Origin: Kineosporiaceae bacterium
GTDB taxonomy: Bacteria > Actinomycetota > Actinomycetes > Actinomycetales > Angustibacteraceae
Reading direction: 5' to 3'
DNA length: 7,845 nucleotides
Assembly (NCBI GenBank): GCA_027345905.1
Contig: DAIETC010000001.1
Location: 1 to 7,845, forward strand
Shown: positions 1 to 5,494 of the stretch, piece after piece
Layout: each line of letters opens with the position of its first letter
Position numbering within the stretch: position 1 is the stretch's first letter
Made by a program: the position numbers and the translations under genes
Notes under the pieces: model-generated
Told to the model about the DNA's origin: nothing
Database searches by the model: none
What the model saw: the letters and a program-made list of their open reading frames with translations, nothing else

Positions 1-7
1 ACTTTCG

Positions 8-73
8 CTGCACCCACGCCTGCACCCATCACGTCTGCACCCACGCCCGCACCCATCACGCCTGCACCCATGG
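8..73. repeat. 27-bp tandem repeat, about 2.4 copies
   Basis: Two full units (8-34 and 35-61) differ at 2 of 27 positions, and a third partial unit follows (62-73). Each unit is made of two related halves, CTGCACCCACGC and CTGCACCCATCACGT. The period equals nine codons. On the plus strand frame 1 is open from base 1 to a TAG at 163-165 and reads as a Pro/Ala/Thr-rich APTPAPIT repeat, which would suit the tail of an exported protein cut by the window edge. On the minus strand an ATG at 71-69 opens a Gly/Ala/Val/Met-rich repeat that runs off the edge. Codon third positions do not decide between these, so no gene is called. Confidence 0.8.
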
Positions 74-162
74 GGTTCCAGCCTCGGGCCCGTGGAGTGA
101 CCGGCGGGCCGGGTGGCGCGCGCGAATCGGGCAAATGGGGCTGCGCGCGAGGACAATGCGGT

Positions 163-174
163 TAGGCTCGGAGC
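163..174 (+). promoter_or_regulatory. Candidate leaderless -10 element for the five-gene cluster
   Basis: TAGGCT at 163-168 fits the actinobacterial -10 pattern TANNNT and ends six bases before the ATG at 175. This is the usual spacing for transcripts that begin at the start codon. No Shine-Dalgarno sequence at normal spacing precedes this ATG, which agrees with leaderless initiation. No convincing -35 hexamer is visible. Confidence 0.45.
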
Positions 175-711
175 ATGTGGGAGACCGTGGCAGGGCCGTT
201 CTGCGCAGCGGCACTGCTGCTGGTCGCGGCCGGTCTGCCCAAGCTCAAAGACCCGCTGCCGCTGGTGCGCGCGCTGCGTTCGGTGTCGCTTCCGGCGAGC
301 CGGCTCCTGGTCCGGGTGATCGCTGCTGGTGAGGTCCTGGTGGGAACGGTTGCTCTGGTGTCGCCCGGCCGGGTCAGCGCAGCCCTGCTCGCCCTGGCCT
401 ATGCCGCGTTTACCGGTTTCGTGCTGCTGGCGCTGCGCCGCGGCGGGGTCCTGGGCTCCTGCGGGTGCTTTGGGCGCGCGGACACCGCGCCGAGCCGGCT
501 GCACGTGCTGCTCACCGGCGCCTTGGCCGCGGCGGCCGCCGCTGTGGCGCTCGCGCCGCCCCCGGGGTGGGTCTGGGCCGAAGGTCCGTCGGCGCACCAG
601 CTCGTCCTGCTGAGCTATGCGCTGCTGCTGGCGGCGCTCGCGTACACGATCATCGCCGTCCTGCCTACGGCCACGGCGGGCGCCGCCCGAGCCAGCGCCC
701 CCAGGAGCTGA
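175..711 (+). CDS. MauE/DoxX-family redox-associated membrane protein
   Basis: This 178-residue protein has four to five hydrophobic segments (about residues 4-20, 43-62, 66-87, 109-127 and 140-163). It carries the family's signature GSCGCFG at 94-100, with cysteines 96 and 98 next to a membrane segment. MauE of methylotrophs is an integral membrane protein needed, with MauD, for correct disulfide formation in the methylamine dehydrogenase light chain. By inference this protein passes electrons between the membrane and a periplasmic or exported thiol substrate. It is the first gene of the cluster. Its stop is two bases before the next ATG, and the next gene's AGGAG lies inside its last codons. 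The start at 175 fits a leaderless transcript, and the coding pattern of the opening MWETVAGPF supports it. The MauE/DoxX assignment is fairly secure; the partner is inferred from the cluster. Confidence 0.85.
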   Translation: MWETVAGPFCAAALLLVAAGLPKLKDPLPLVRALRSVSLPASRLLVRVIAAGEVLVGTVALVSPGRVSAALLALAYAAFTGFVLLALRRGGVLGSCGCFGRADTAPSRLHVLLTGALAAAAAAVALAPPPGWVWAEGPSAHQLVLLSYALLLAALAYTIIAVLPTATAGAARASAPRS

Positions 712-713
712 AG

Positions 714-1502
714 ATGCTCGCCGTCGTCGTGGCCGAAGGGGTAGCGATCGCCCTGCTCACGGTCTTGGTGGTCGGCCTGCTGCGCAGCCATGCGCTGATC
801 CTCAAGGCGCTGCACGAGCTGGGCGCGGGGCTGGAGCTGGAGCGGGCAGCGGCGCCCTCCGGCCCGGTGCCCTTGCAGCTCGAGCCCGGCGTGCAGCCGG
901 CGACCCGCCCGCCCGGCACGGTGGCCGCCACCGTGACCGGGACCACGCTGCACGACGAGCAGGTCGTGATCGACGTCCAGGGTCAGGGCCGACGTACGCT
1001 GCTCGCCTTCTTGTCCAGCGGCTGCTCGGTGTGCCACGTCTTCTGGTCGCAGCTGTCCGCGCGCGACCTGCAGGTGCCCGGCGACGCCCGGCTGGTGGTG
1101 GTGGTCAAAGGGCCGGAGGAAGAGAGCCCCAGCGCGCTGCGCCGCCTGGCCGGTGAGCGGATCGAGGTCGTGCAGTCCAGCGGCGCGTGGACCGACTACG
1201 GCGTGCCCGGCTCGCCGTACTTCGTGTACGTCGAGGACGGGCAGATCACCGGTGAAGGCTCCTCGACGAGCTGGGCGCAGGTGCGCGACCTGATGGGCCA
1301 GGGCGTGGACGACGTGGACGAGGCGCGGCGCAGGGCCGCTGGCACGCCGGGGCGCTCCACGGCGCCCGCCACCGGCCCCCTGGACGACGCGCGCGACCTG
1401 CCGCGGGCCGACCGCGAGCTGCTCGGCGCCGGGATCCACCCAGGGCACCCGAGCCTGTACGCCGCACCGGACGGGGACGACCCTCGTGACCACGACGCAT
1501 GA
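714..1502 (+). CDS. Membrane-anchored thioredoxin-like protein (MauD/TlpA type)
   Basis: The protein has 262 residues. Residues 1-24 form an N-terminal membrane anchor, so the rest should lie outside the membrane. A thioredoxin fold follows at about 70-195, with the redox motif C104-S-V-C107 after the strand TLLAFLSSG. The cis-proline is seen in GVPGSPYFVYV (Pro168). Residues 200-262 are an acidic, Ala/Pro/Gly-rich tail with no recognised fold. MauD-type proteins oxidise or isomerise cysteines in the methylamine dehydrogenase light chain and work with MauE, and this pair is adjacent here. The start at 714 is supported by AGGAG at 703-707 with a six-base spacer. The frame is open further upstream, but that part overlaps the preceding gene in another frame. 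The stop shares ATGA with the next gene, which suggests translational coupling. Confidence 0.85.
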   Translation: MLAVVVAEGVAIALLTVLVVGLLRSHALILKALHELGAGLELERAAAPSGPVPLQLEPGVQPATRPPGTVAATVTGTTLHDEQVVIDVQGQGRRTLLAFLSSGCSVCHVFWSQLSARDLQVPGDARLVVVVKGPEEESPSALRRLAGERIEVVQSSGAWTDYGVPGSPYFVYVEDGQITGEGSSTSWAQVRDLMGQGVDDVDEARRRAAGTPGRSTAPATGPLDDARDLPRADRELLGAGIHPGHPSLYAAPDGDDPRDHDA

Positions 1503-2194
1503 ACCCGACCCACCTCGCACTGGGTCTTGGTCTGCCCATGGCGCTGGTCGCCGCGGTGCGTTCGACGTGGTCGCCTTGAGGCGAGTCGATGCTGTCCAGC
1601 ATCAGCCCGCTCGGCGAGCGGGCACGCGCCTCCAGGTGGTCGGTCACGGCCACCGCGTACGTGCTCGGCTCACTGGTGGGCGGACTGGCCCTCGGCGCGT
1701 TGAGCGCGGCTGCCGGTTCGCTGCTTCCGGCGGCGTGGCGCTCGAGCCGGGCCGCGGGGTTCGTCGTGGCGGCCTTGTTGGTCACCGGCCTGCTGCTCGA
1801 CCTGTTGCCGGGCGGCCGAGCGCTGCCGAGCTGGCGCCGGCAGGTCGACGAGCTGTGGCGCAGCCGCTACCGCGGCTGGGTGTACGGGGCCGGTTTCGGG
1901 CTGCAGCTGGGGTTCGGGGTGGTCACGATCGTCACCAGCGCCACGGTGTACGCCGTGCCCCTGTTCGCCGCCCTGTCCGGCCACCTCGGCGTCGGCCTGG
2001 CACTGGGAGCCTGCTTCGGCCTGCTACGGGCCGCCCCAGTTCTAGCCCTGGCCAGGGTGCACGACCGACGCGCGCTGCATGCGCTGTTCGCCGTCCTGCA
2101 CAGGTGGGAGCACGGCTTCGACCTGAGCGCCAAGGCTGCTTTGGGCCTGGCCGCCGTCGCCGTCACGGCAGCCACGGCGTTCCGCGGGGCCTGA
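1499..2194 (+). CDS. CcdA/DsbD-like membrane protein with an in-frame TGA, candidate selenoprotein
   Basis: Read from the ATG at 1499, which overlaps the previous stop as ATGA, the frame encodes a hydrophobic segment ending RSTWSP. It then meets TGA at codon 27 (1577-1579) and continues in the same frame to a TGA at 2192-2194, giving 231 residues if the first TGA is read through. Further hydrophobic segments lie at about 48-75, 87-102, 130-160, 164-182 and 212-226. CcdA/DsbD-type thiol transporters use two intramembrane cysteines, the first in an SPC motif. Here the TGA follows WSP, and the only cysteine is Cys172 in GACFGLLRAAPVL, so read-through as selenocysteine would restore the pair. From memory, close actinobacterial relatives have WSTWSPCG followed by SMLS; I could not check this. 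Third-position GC stays high on both sides of the TGA. An alternative start is ATG 1589, with GAGG at 1578-1581 seven bases upstream, giving 201 residues without the first membrane segment. The CcdA link is moderate; the recoding is a hypothesis. Confidence 0.6.
1580..1623 (+). promoter_or_regulatory. Two tandem perfect hairpins after the in-frame TGA, SECIS-like candidate
   Basis: The first hairpin is GATGCT-GTCC-AGCATC (1588-1603). The second is GCCCGCTC-GGC-GAGCGGGC (1605-1623), eight perfect pairs with a three-base loop. Bacterial SECIS elements lie inside the coding region just after UGA. As I recall the criteria, the apical loop is about 16-37 bases away and has a G in its first two bases. 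The second loop is 33 bases away and starts GG, which fits. The first is 14 bases away and starts with G, slightly close. Base composition alone could give such hairpins at high GC. Confidence 0.4.
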
Positions 2195-2195
2195 G

Positions 2196-2675
2196 ATGAC
2201 CGTCTCCAAGTACGGGTTGTCGGTGCGCCCCGAGCCGGGCTGGCAGACGCAGATCCTGCGCCGCGTGCCGCAAGCCCCCCAGGAGGTCACCCTGCCGGTA
2301 CTGCAGGCGTGCACTCGACCGCTTCCCGCAGGTTGCGGGGACTTCGGCGGTGGCGTCATCGACCGGCTCGACACCAGCGACGTCTTCTTGTCGCTGGTCG
2401 AGTTCGGCTCGGACGTGGCCGGCCAGGGCCTGTTCGCGCCGTCCGGGATGCCCCGGCTGGCCCCATCGCAGTTCGGGCCGAACAACCTGCCCCGGGCCGT
2501 GCCCGGGCGAAGCGCCGCCCAGCACTTCTGCACCGTCGGCGGCCGGGCGTTCTGCCTGTTCGTCGTCGTCGGCAGCCACGCCCGCCGCATGGCCCTGGTG
2601 CCGCGCGCCGCCCGGATGCTCACGGGCATCTCGGTCAGCCGGCGGGTGCAGCCGCAGCGAATGGGCCTGCTATGA
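2196..2675 (+). CDS. Unrecognised 159-residue protein of the cysteine-rich export cluster
   Basis: I do not recognise this family. The protein has no signal peptide or clear membrane segment, apart from a short hydrophobic stretch (about 119-126). It has four cysteines: Cys39, Cys47, Cys112 and Cys120. Cys112 and Cys120 flank GGRAF, and the C-terminus is Arg-rich (130-156). The start at 2196 is one base after the previous stop and has no strong ribosome binding site, so translation is probably coupled. The stop overlaps a second ATGA at 2672, and the next gene follows 15 bases later in the same frame. Its place between the thiol transporter and the exported cysteine-rich protein suggests a substrate-specific helper, for example a chaperone or maturation factor; this is inference from position only. 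Confidence 0.7.
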   Translation: MTVSKYGLSVRPEPGWQTQILRRVPQAPQEVTLPVLQACTRPLPAGCGDFGGGVIDRLDTSDVFLSLVEFGSDVAGQGLFAPSGMPRLAPSQFGPNNLPRAVPGRSAAQHFCTVGGRAFCLFVVVGSHARRMALVPRAARMLTGISVSRRVQPQRMGLL

Positions 2676-2690
2676 GCGACGGCGCTTCCT

Positions 2691-4310
2691 ATGAGTGATC
2701 CTGCGCCGGTGAGCGCCCTGGACCAGATCGCATCGTCCACCAGCCTGAGCGTGCGGCTGGTCGACAAGGTCGCCCGCGGGCTCGGGGCGGTGAGCCGGCG
2801 CGGGTTCCTGCTCCAGGCGGCGGTCGTCGGCTCGGCGCTGGTGGCCGACCCCAAGCGGTACGTGCTGACCCCGGTGTCGGCGTACTCGAGCCTGTGCGGC
2901 CCGGCGGCCACCCTGAGCTCGGGCTACACCGTCTTTTGCTGCACCGTGAACAACGGCCGTAACACCTGCCCGCCCGGGTCGTTCGCCGCCGGCTGGTGGA
3001 AGGCGGCGCACTCCTCGTGGTGCTGCGGCGGCTACCGGTACATCGTGGACTGCAACGCCACCTGCACCTCGTGCGGCTGCAGCGGCGGTCATATCTGTTC
3101 GCGCAGCTGCTGGAGCTGTCGCTGCGGGCACGGGTCCAGCGCCACGTGTGACCAGCGGCGCTACTGCTGCAACGGGTTTCGATACGGTCAGTGCAACACC
3201 CAGGTGCGCTGCAGTGGCGGGGTGGTCTGCCGGGTGGTCAGCTGCGTGCCGCCGTACAAATGGGACAACTGCACCACGACCTCGCTCAGCGACGACACGA
3301 CTGCCGAGCACAACGCGCCCTGCCTGCAAGGCTGCGGGGCAATCCTGAAACGCTACAACGCCATCGGCGCCAACGGGTCGGTGCTGGGCGCTTCGCTGGG
3401 GCCGGAGCGGGCGGTCGGTGATGGTCGTGGCCGCTACGTCGCCTACGAGCACGGCTGGATCTACTGGACGAGCGCGACCGGTGCGCAGGTCGTGCGGGGG
3501 GGCATCGGCGCACGCTGGCACTCCCAGTCCGGCTGGGCGCTGATCGGCTACCCCCGCGCCGAGGAGCTTGCGGCGTCCGGCACCGGCCGCCACCAGGAGT
3601 TCGAGCGCGGTTCGGTGTACTGGAAGCACGCGACCGGTGCGCAGATCATCCGGGGGGCGGTACGCGCGCGCTGGCTGGGCCTCGGGGGCCCGACGTCGCT
3701 GCTGGGCTACCCGACCACCCAGGAGGTCGACGCGCCCCCCGTGGCGGGCGCCCGGCGCCAGGAGTTCGAACGGGGCACCATCTGCTGGTCCAGGGCGAGC
3801 GGCGCCAACCCGGTGCGCGGTGCGGTGCGGGCCCGCTGGTTGCTGCTGGGCGGGGTCGGCTCGGTCCTGGGCCTGCCGTTGAGCGACGAGGTCCCCACCG
3901 CTTCGGGCACCCGCCAGTCGTTCGTCGGCGGGACGATGGCCTGGTCGCGGACGACGGGCGCCTGGCCGGTGCGTGGGGCCGTCCTGACCCGCTGGGCCGC
4001 GCTCGGGTACGCCACCAGCTCCGTGGGCTTCCCGCTGGCCGGCGAGCGCGTCGGGCGCGACGGGCGTGGCGTCGGCCAGGTCTTTGCGGCCGGGCAGCTG
4101 TGGGCGTTGAACGGTGGGACGGCTTATGTGCTCACAGGGGCCGTGCTGCAGCAGTGGCTCGCCGACGGCGCCGAGACCTCGCACTGGGGTTACCCGCTGT
4201 CCGACGTCGTGCGGGACGCCTCGGGCACCGAGCAGGCCAGCTTCGAGGGCGGCACGTTGAGCGTGCCACCCGCGCCGACCCCCACGCCGACCCCGACCAG
4301 CTCGCCCTGA
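2691..4310 (+). CDS. Tat-exported cysteine-rich protein, MADH light-chain-like domain plus LGFP repeats
   Basis: This 539-residue protein has four parts. Residues 1-55 hold a long n-region, a twin-arginine motif SRRGFL (35-40) and a hydrophobic stretch, consistent with Tat export. Residues 69-215 contain 24 cysteines, including pairs at 83-84, 111-112 and 159-160. The segment NTCPPGSFAAGWW (91-103) resembles NCPPGTKLATASW of the methylamine dehydrogenase light chain, where that Trp contributes to the tryptophan tryptophylquinone cofactor. Trp 102, 103, 110, 141 and 191 are candidates here. Residues 231-522 hold about six LGFP-type repeats, a module linked to binding the actinobacterial cell wall. 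The protein ends in a Pro/Thr tail (527-539). The upstream MauE- and MauD-like genes are the known helpers for folding MADH light chains. MADH light chains are about 130 residues with six disulfides, so this domain is richer in cysteine, and no heavy chain is present. Enzyme activity is unproven; a structural wall protein is possible. There is no clear ribosome binding site, so translation may be coupled. Confidence 0.8.
   Translation: MSDPAPVSALDQIASSTSLSVRLVDKVARGLGAVSRRGFLLQAAVVGSALVADPKRYVLTPVSAYSSLCGPAATLSSGYTVFCCTVNNGRNTCPPGSFAAGWWKAAHSSWCCGGYRYIVDCNATCTSCGCSGGHICSRSCWSCRCGHGSSATCDQRRYCCNGFRYGQCNTQVRCSGGVVCRVVSCVPPYKWDNCTTTSLSDDTTAEHNAPCLQGCGAILKRYNAIGANGSVLGASLGPERAVGDGRGRYVAYEHGWIYWTSATGAQVVRGGIGARWHSQSGWALIGYPRAEELAASGTGRHQEFERGSVYWKHATGAQIIRGAVRARWLGLGGPTSLLGYPTTQEVDAPPVAGARRQEFERGTICWSRASGANPVRGAVRARWLLLGGVGSVLGLPLSDEVPTASGTRQSFVGGTMAWSRTTGAWPVRGAVLTRWAALGYATSSVGFPLAGERVGRDGRGVGQVFAAGQLWALNGGTAYVLTGAVLQQWLADGAETSHWGYPLSDVVRDASGTEQASFEGGTLSVPPAPTPTPTPTSSP
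3381..4256 (+). repeat. Protein-level LGFP repeats, period about 53-54 residues
   Basis: The repeat core has the form [L/V/W]-G-x-P. Its glycine falls at residues 233, 286, 339, 394, 446 and 500, so the spacing is 52-55 residues. Between cores each unit has a conserved F-x-x-G-x-[I/V/M]-x-W strand, then TGA-x-x-[V/I]-RGA-[V/I]-x-x-RW. The first unit is degenerate (LGASLGPE). LGFP repeats (Pfam PF08310) occur in wall-associated proteins of actinobacteria. Only one cysteine (365) lies in this half, in contrast to the domain before it. Confidence 0.85.
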
Positions 4311-4321
4311 CCGGCGCGCAT

Positions 4322-4351
4322 TTGGGGTTCTCGCCTTCGGGGGCGTATTCT
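4322..4351 (+). promoter_or_regulatory. Predicted promoter of the infA-rplQ operon
   Basis: TTGGGG (4322-4327) and TATTCT (4346-4351) are separated by 18 bases. Both fit housekeeping promoters of actinobacteria. A start near 4358 would give a leader of about 165 bases before infA. This marks a transcription boundary between the thiol cluster and the ribosomal protein genes, although read-through from upstream is not excluded. Confidence 0.5.
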
Positions 4352-4372
4352 GCTGTGTCGGCTCCCGAGCAG
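4350..4372 (+). promoter_or_regulatory. Hairpin at the predicted infA transcript start, possible weak terminator
   Basis: CTGCT (4350-4354) pairs with AGCAG (4368-4372), and CGG (4359-4361) pairs inside with CCG (4365-4367). A short TTT follows. It could end transcripts of the upstream gene or shape the infA leader. The U run is too short for a confident terminator. The rest of the 4373-4516 leader shows only a four-pair cUUCGg hairpin at 4421-4432. Confidence 0.25.
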
Positions 4373-4523
4373 TTTCGTCCTCGCCCCGTCCCGCGGCTGG
4401 TTCTGGCGGTTTGAGGACGTCACCTTCGGGTGCCATCGCAGGAAACCCGTGTCCGGCCCCACCCGGTCGGCGCGCGCACGTCAGCCAGAAGCAGCAGTCC
4501 AACGAACACAGAATGCGGAGGAC

Positions 4524-4745
4524 ATGGCGAAGAAGGACGGTGTCATCGAGATCGAAGGCACGATCATCGAGGCTCTGCCCAACGCGATGTTCCGCGTCGA
4601 GTTGAGCAACGGCCACAAGGTGCTCGCGCACATCTCGGGGAAGATGCGTCAGCACTACATCCGGATCTTGCCTGAGGACCGCGTGGTCGTCGAGCTCAGC
4701 CCCTACGACCTCACCCGAGGTCGCATCGTCTTTCGTTACCGCTAG
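4524..4745 (+). CDS. infA: Translation initiation factor IF-1
   Basis: The 73-residue protein is full length for the family and has a single S1-like OB fold spanning most of it (from IEIEGTIIEALPNAMFRVEL to the C-terminal RGRIVFRYR). IF-1 binds the A site of the 30S subunit and helps IF-2 and IF-3 set up initiation. The start at 4524 is preceded by GGAGG (4517-4521). It is the first gene of the ribosomal protein/rpoA operon and is followed by rpmJ after 36 bases. In actinobacteria map, adk and secY usually lie just upstream; here the cysteine-rich protein cluster occupies that place. Confidence 0.98.
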   Translation: MAKKDGVIEIEGTIIEALPNAMFRVELSNGHKVLAHISGKMRQHYIRILPEDRVVVELSPYDLTRGRIVFRYR

Positions 4746-4781
4746 GCCGCACATGACCATCCACGAGCAGACGGCAGGCAG

Positions 4782-4895
4782 ATGAAGGTTCAGCCGAGCG
4801 TGAAGAAGATCTGCGACAAGTGCAAGGTGATCCGTCGCCACGGGCGGGTCATGGTGATCTGCGAGAACCTGCGCCACAAACAGCGCCAGGGCTGA
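4782..4895 (+). CDS. rpmJ: 50S ribosomal protein L36, zinc-binding form
   Basis: This 37-residue basic protein reads MKVQPSVKKICDKCKVIRRH and ends NLRHKQRQG. The zinc ribbon ligands Cys11, Cys14, Cys27 and His32 are all present, so this is the C+ form that needs zinc, not the zinc-independent paralogue some actinobacteria induce under zinc limitation. L36 sits near the peptidyl transferase side of the 50S subunit and stabilises 23S rRNA. The ATG at 4782 has only a weak upstream GGCAGG, so coupling to infA is likely. Confidence 0.97.
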   Translation: MKVQPSVKKICDKCKVIRRHGRVMVICENLRHKQRQG

Positions 4896-4934
4896 GCAGA
4901 CAGGGCACCGCAGTGACAACAGCAGCACCCGACC

Positions 4935-5040
4935 CCCAGGCACCCGCCTGGGACGCCACCCCTGGCCGCGGAGGCCAGGGACCGCGGGCTTGGGCCCGCG
5001 GACCGGTGCTGCACCAGACCTCCGCAGCACCGGACAGGAG
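4935..5040 (+). promoter_or_regulatory. Four-hairpin leader between rpmJ and rpsM
   Basis: Four perfect inverted repeats follow each other: 4935-4941/4946-4952 (7 pairs), 4960-4967/4973-4980 (8 pairs), 4982-4989/4994-5001 (8 pairs) and 5003-5012/5024-5033 (10 pairs). The loop of the last contains CTCC (5020-5023), complementary to GGAG (5037-5040) of the rpsM ribosome binding site. In E. coli ribosomal protein S4 represses this operon by binding a pseudoknot just before rpsM, so a translational control leader is a reasonable inference. The stems are unrelated in sequence and have no U tracts, which argues against simple terminators. Confidence 0.6.
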
Positions 5041-5049
5041 ATTGGTCCC

Positions 5050-5430
5050 ATGGCACGTCTGATCGGCGTCGACCTCCCGCGCGAGAAGCGTCTTGAGGTC
5101 GCGCTCACCTACATCTACGGCGTCGGGCGCACGCGCGCCGCCCAGACGCTCGCCGCAACGGGTATCAGCCCGGACGCTCGGGTCCGTGACCTCAGCGACG
5201 ACGACCTGGTCACGCTGCGTGACCACCTTGAGGCCAGCTTCAAGCTCGAGGGTGACTTGCGACGCGAGGTCGCTGCCGACATCCGGCGCAAGGTCGAAAT
5301 CGGCAGCTACGCCGGGCTGCGGCACCGTCGTGGCCTGCCGGTGCGAGGCCAGCGCACCAAGACCAACGCCCGCACCCGCAAGGGCCCCAAGCGCACCGTG
5401 GCCGGCAAGAAGAAGGTCGGCCGCAAGTAG
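5050..5430 (+). CDS. rpsM: 30S ribosomal protein S13
   Basis: The protein has 126 residues, normal for S13. It starts MARLIGVDLPREKRLEVALT and contains the IYGVGRTRA segment (22-30). The conserved C-terminal RNA-binding stretch with GLRHRRGLPVRGQRTKTNAR (89-108) leads into a Lys/Arg tail that reaches towards the P-site tRNA. S13 sits in the head of the 30S subunit and forms bridges to the 50S subunit. ATG 5050 is chosen because AGGAG lies at 5036-5040, with nine bases between. The frame is open upstream (from an ATG at 4990), but those residues fall inside the hairpin leader and are not S13-like. Confidence 0.98.
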   Translation: MARLIGVDLPREKRLEVALTYIYGVGRTRAAQTLAATGISPDARVRDLSDDDLVTLRDHLEASFKLEGDLRREVAADIRRKVEIGSYAGLRHRRGLPVRGQRTKTNARTRKGPKRTVAGKKKVGRK

Positions 5431-5494
5431 TCCTCCCTGTCGATTCGCGCAACGACAGCGGACCGACGACCTCCCAGCACAGGAGCAACAGCAC

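Noticed and set aside
8..73. CRISPR-like array
   Set aside because: The units are directly tandem with no variable spacers, and there are only two and a half copies.
2672..2698. Eight-codon frame (MSDGASYE) overlapping the stop of the fourth gene
   Set aside because: It is too short to call. It resembles the start of the next gene (ATGAGCGA against ATGAGTGA) and may only help re-initiation.
2196..4310. A single gene joining the fourth and fifth genes through another recoded TGA at 2673-2675
   Set aside because: The two are in the same frame, but the fifth starts with its own ATG and a normal Tat signal after 15 bases, and there is no cysteine motif at the junction.
4421..4432. CACC-TTCG-GGTG hairpin as a terminator
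   Set aside because: It has only four pairs and no following U tract. It lies downstream of the predicted infA promoter, so termination there would be unexpected.
4913..5062. Small GTG-initiated frame between rpmJ and rpsM
   Set aside because: It runs through the four hairpins, overlaps the start of rpsM, has no ribosome binding site and has no recognisable sequence.
2670..5108. Minus-strand open frame of 812 codons, and others of 250-430 codons at 615-1520, 5240-6526 and 6654-7811
   Set aside because: They run antisense across clearly coding genes, including infA, rpsM and rpoA, and their products are Arg/Ala/Gly-rich with no recognisable domain. This is the usual shadow of high-GC coding sequence.
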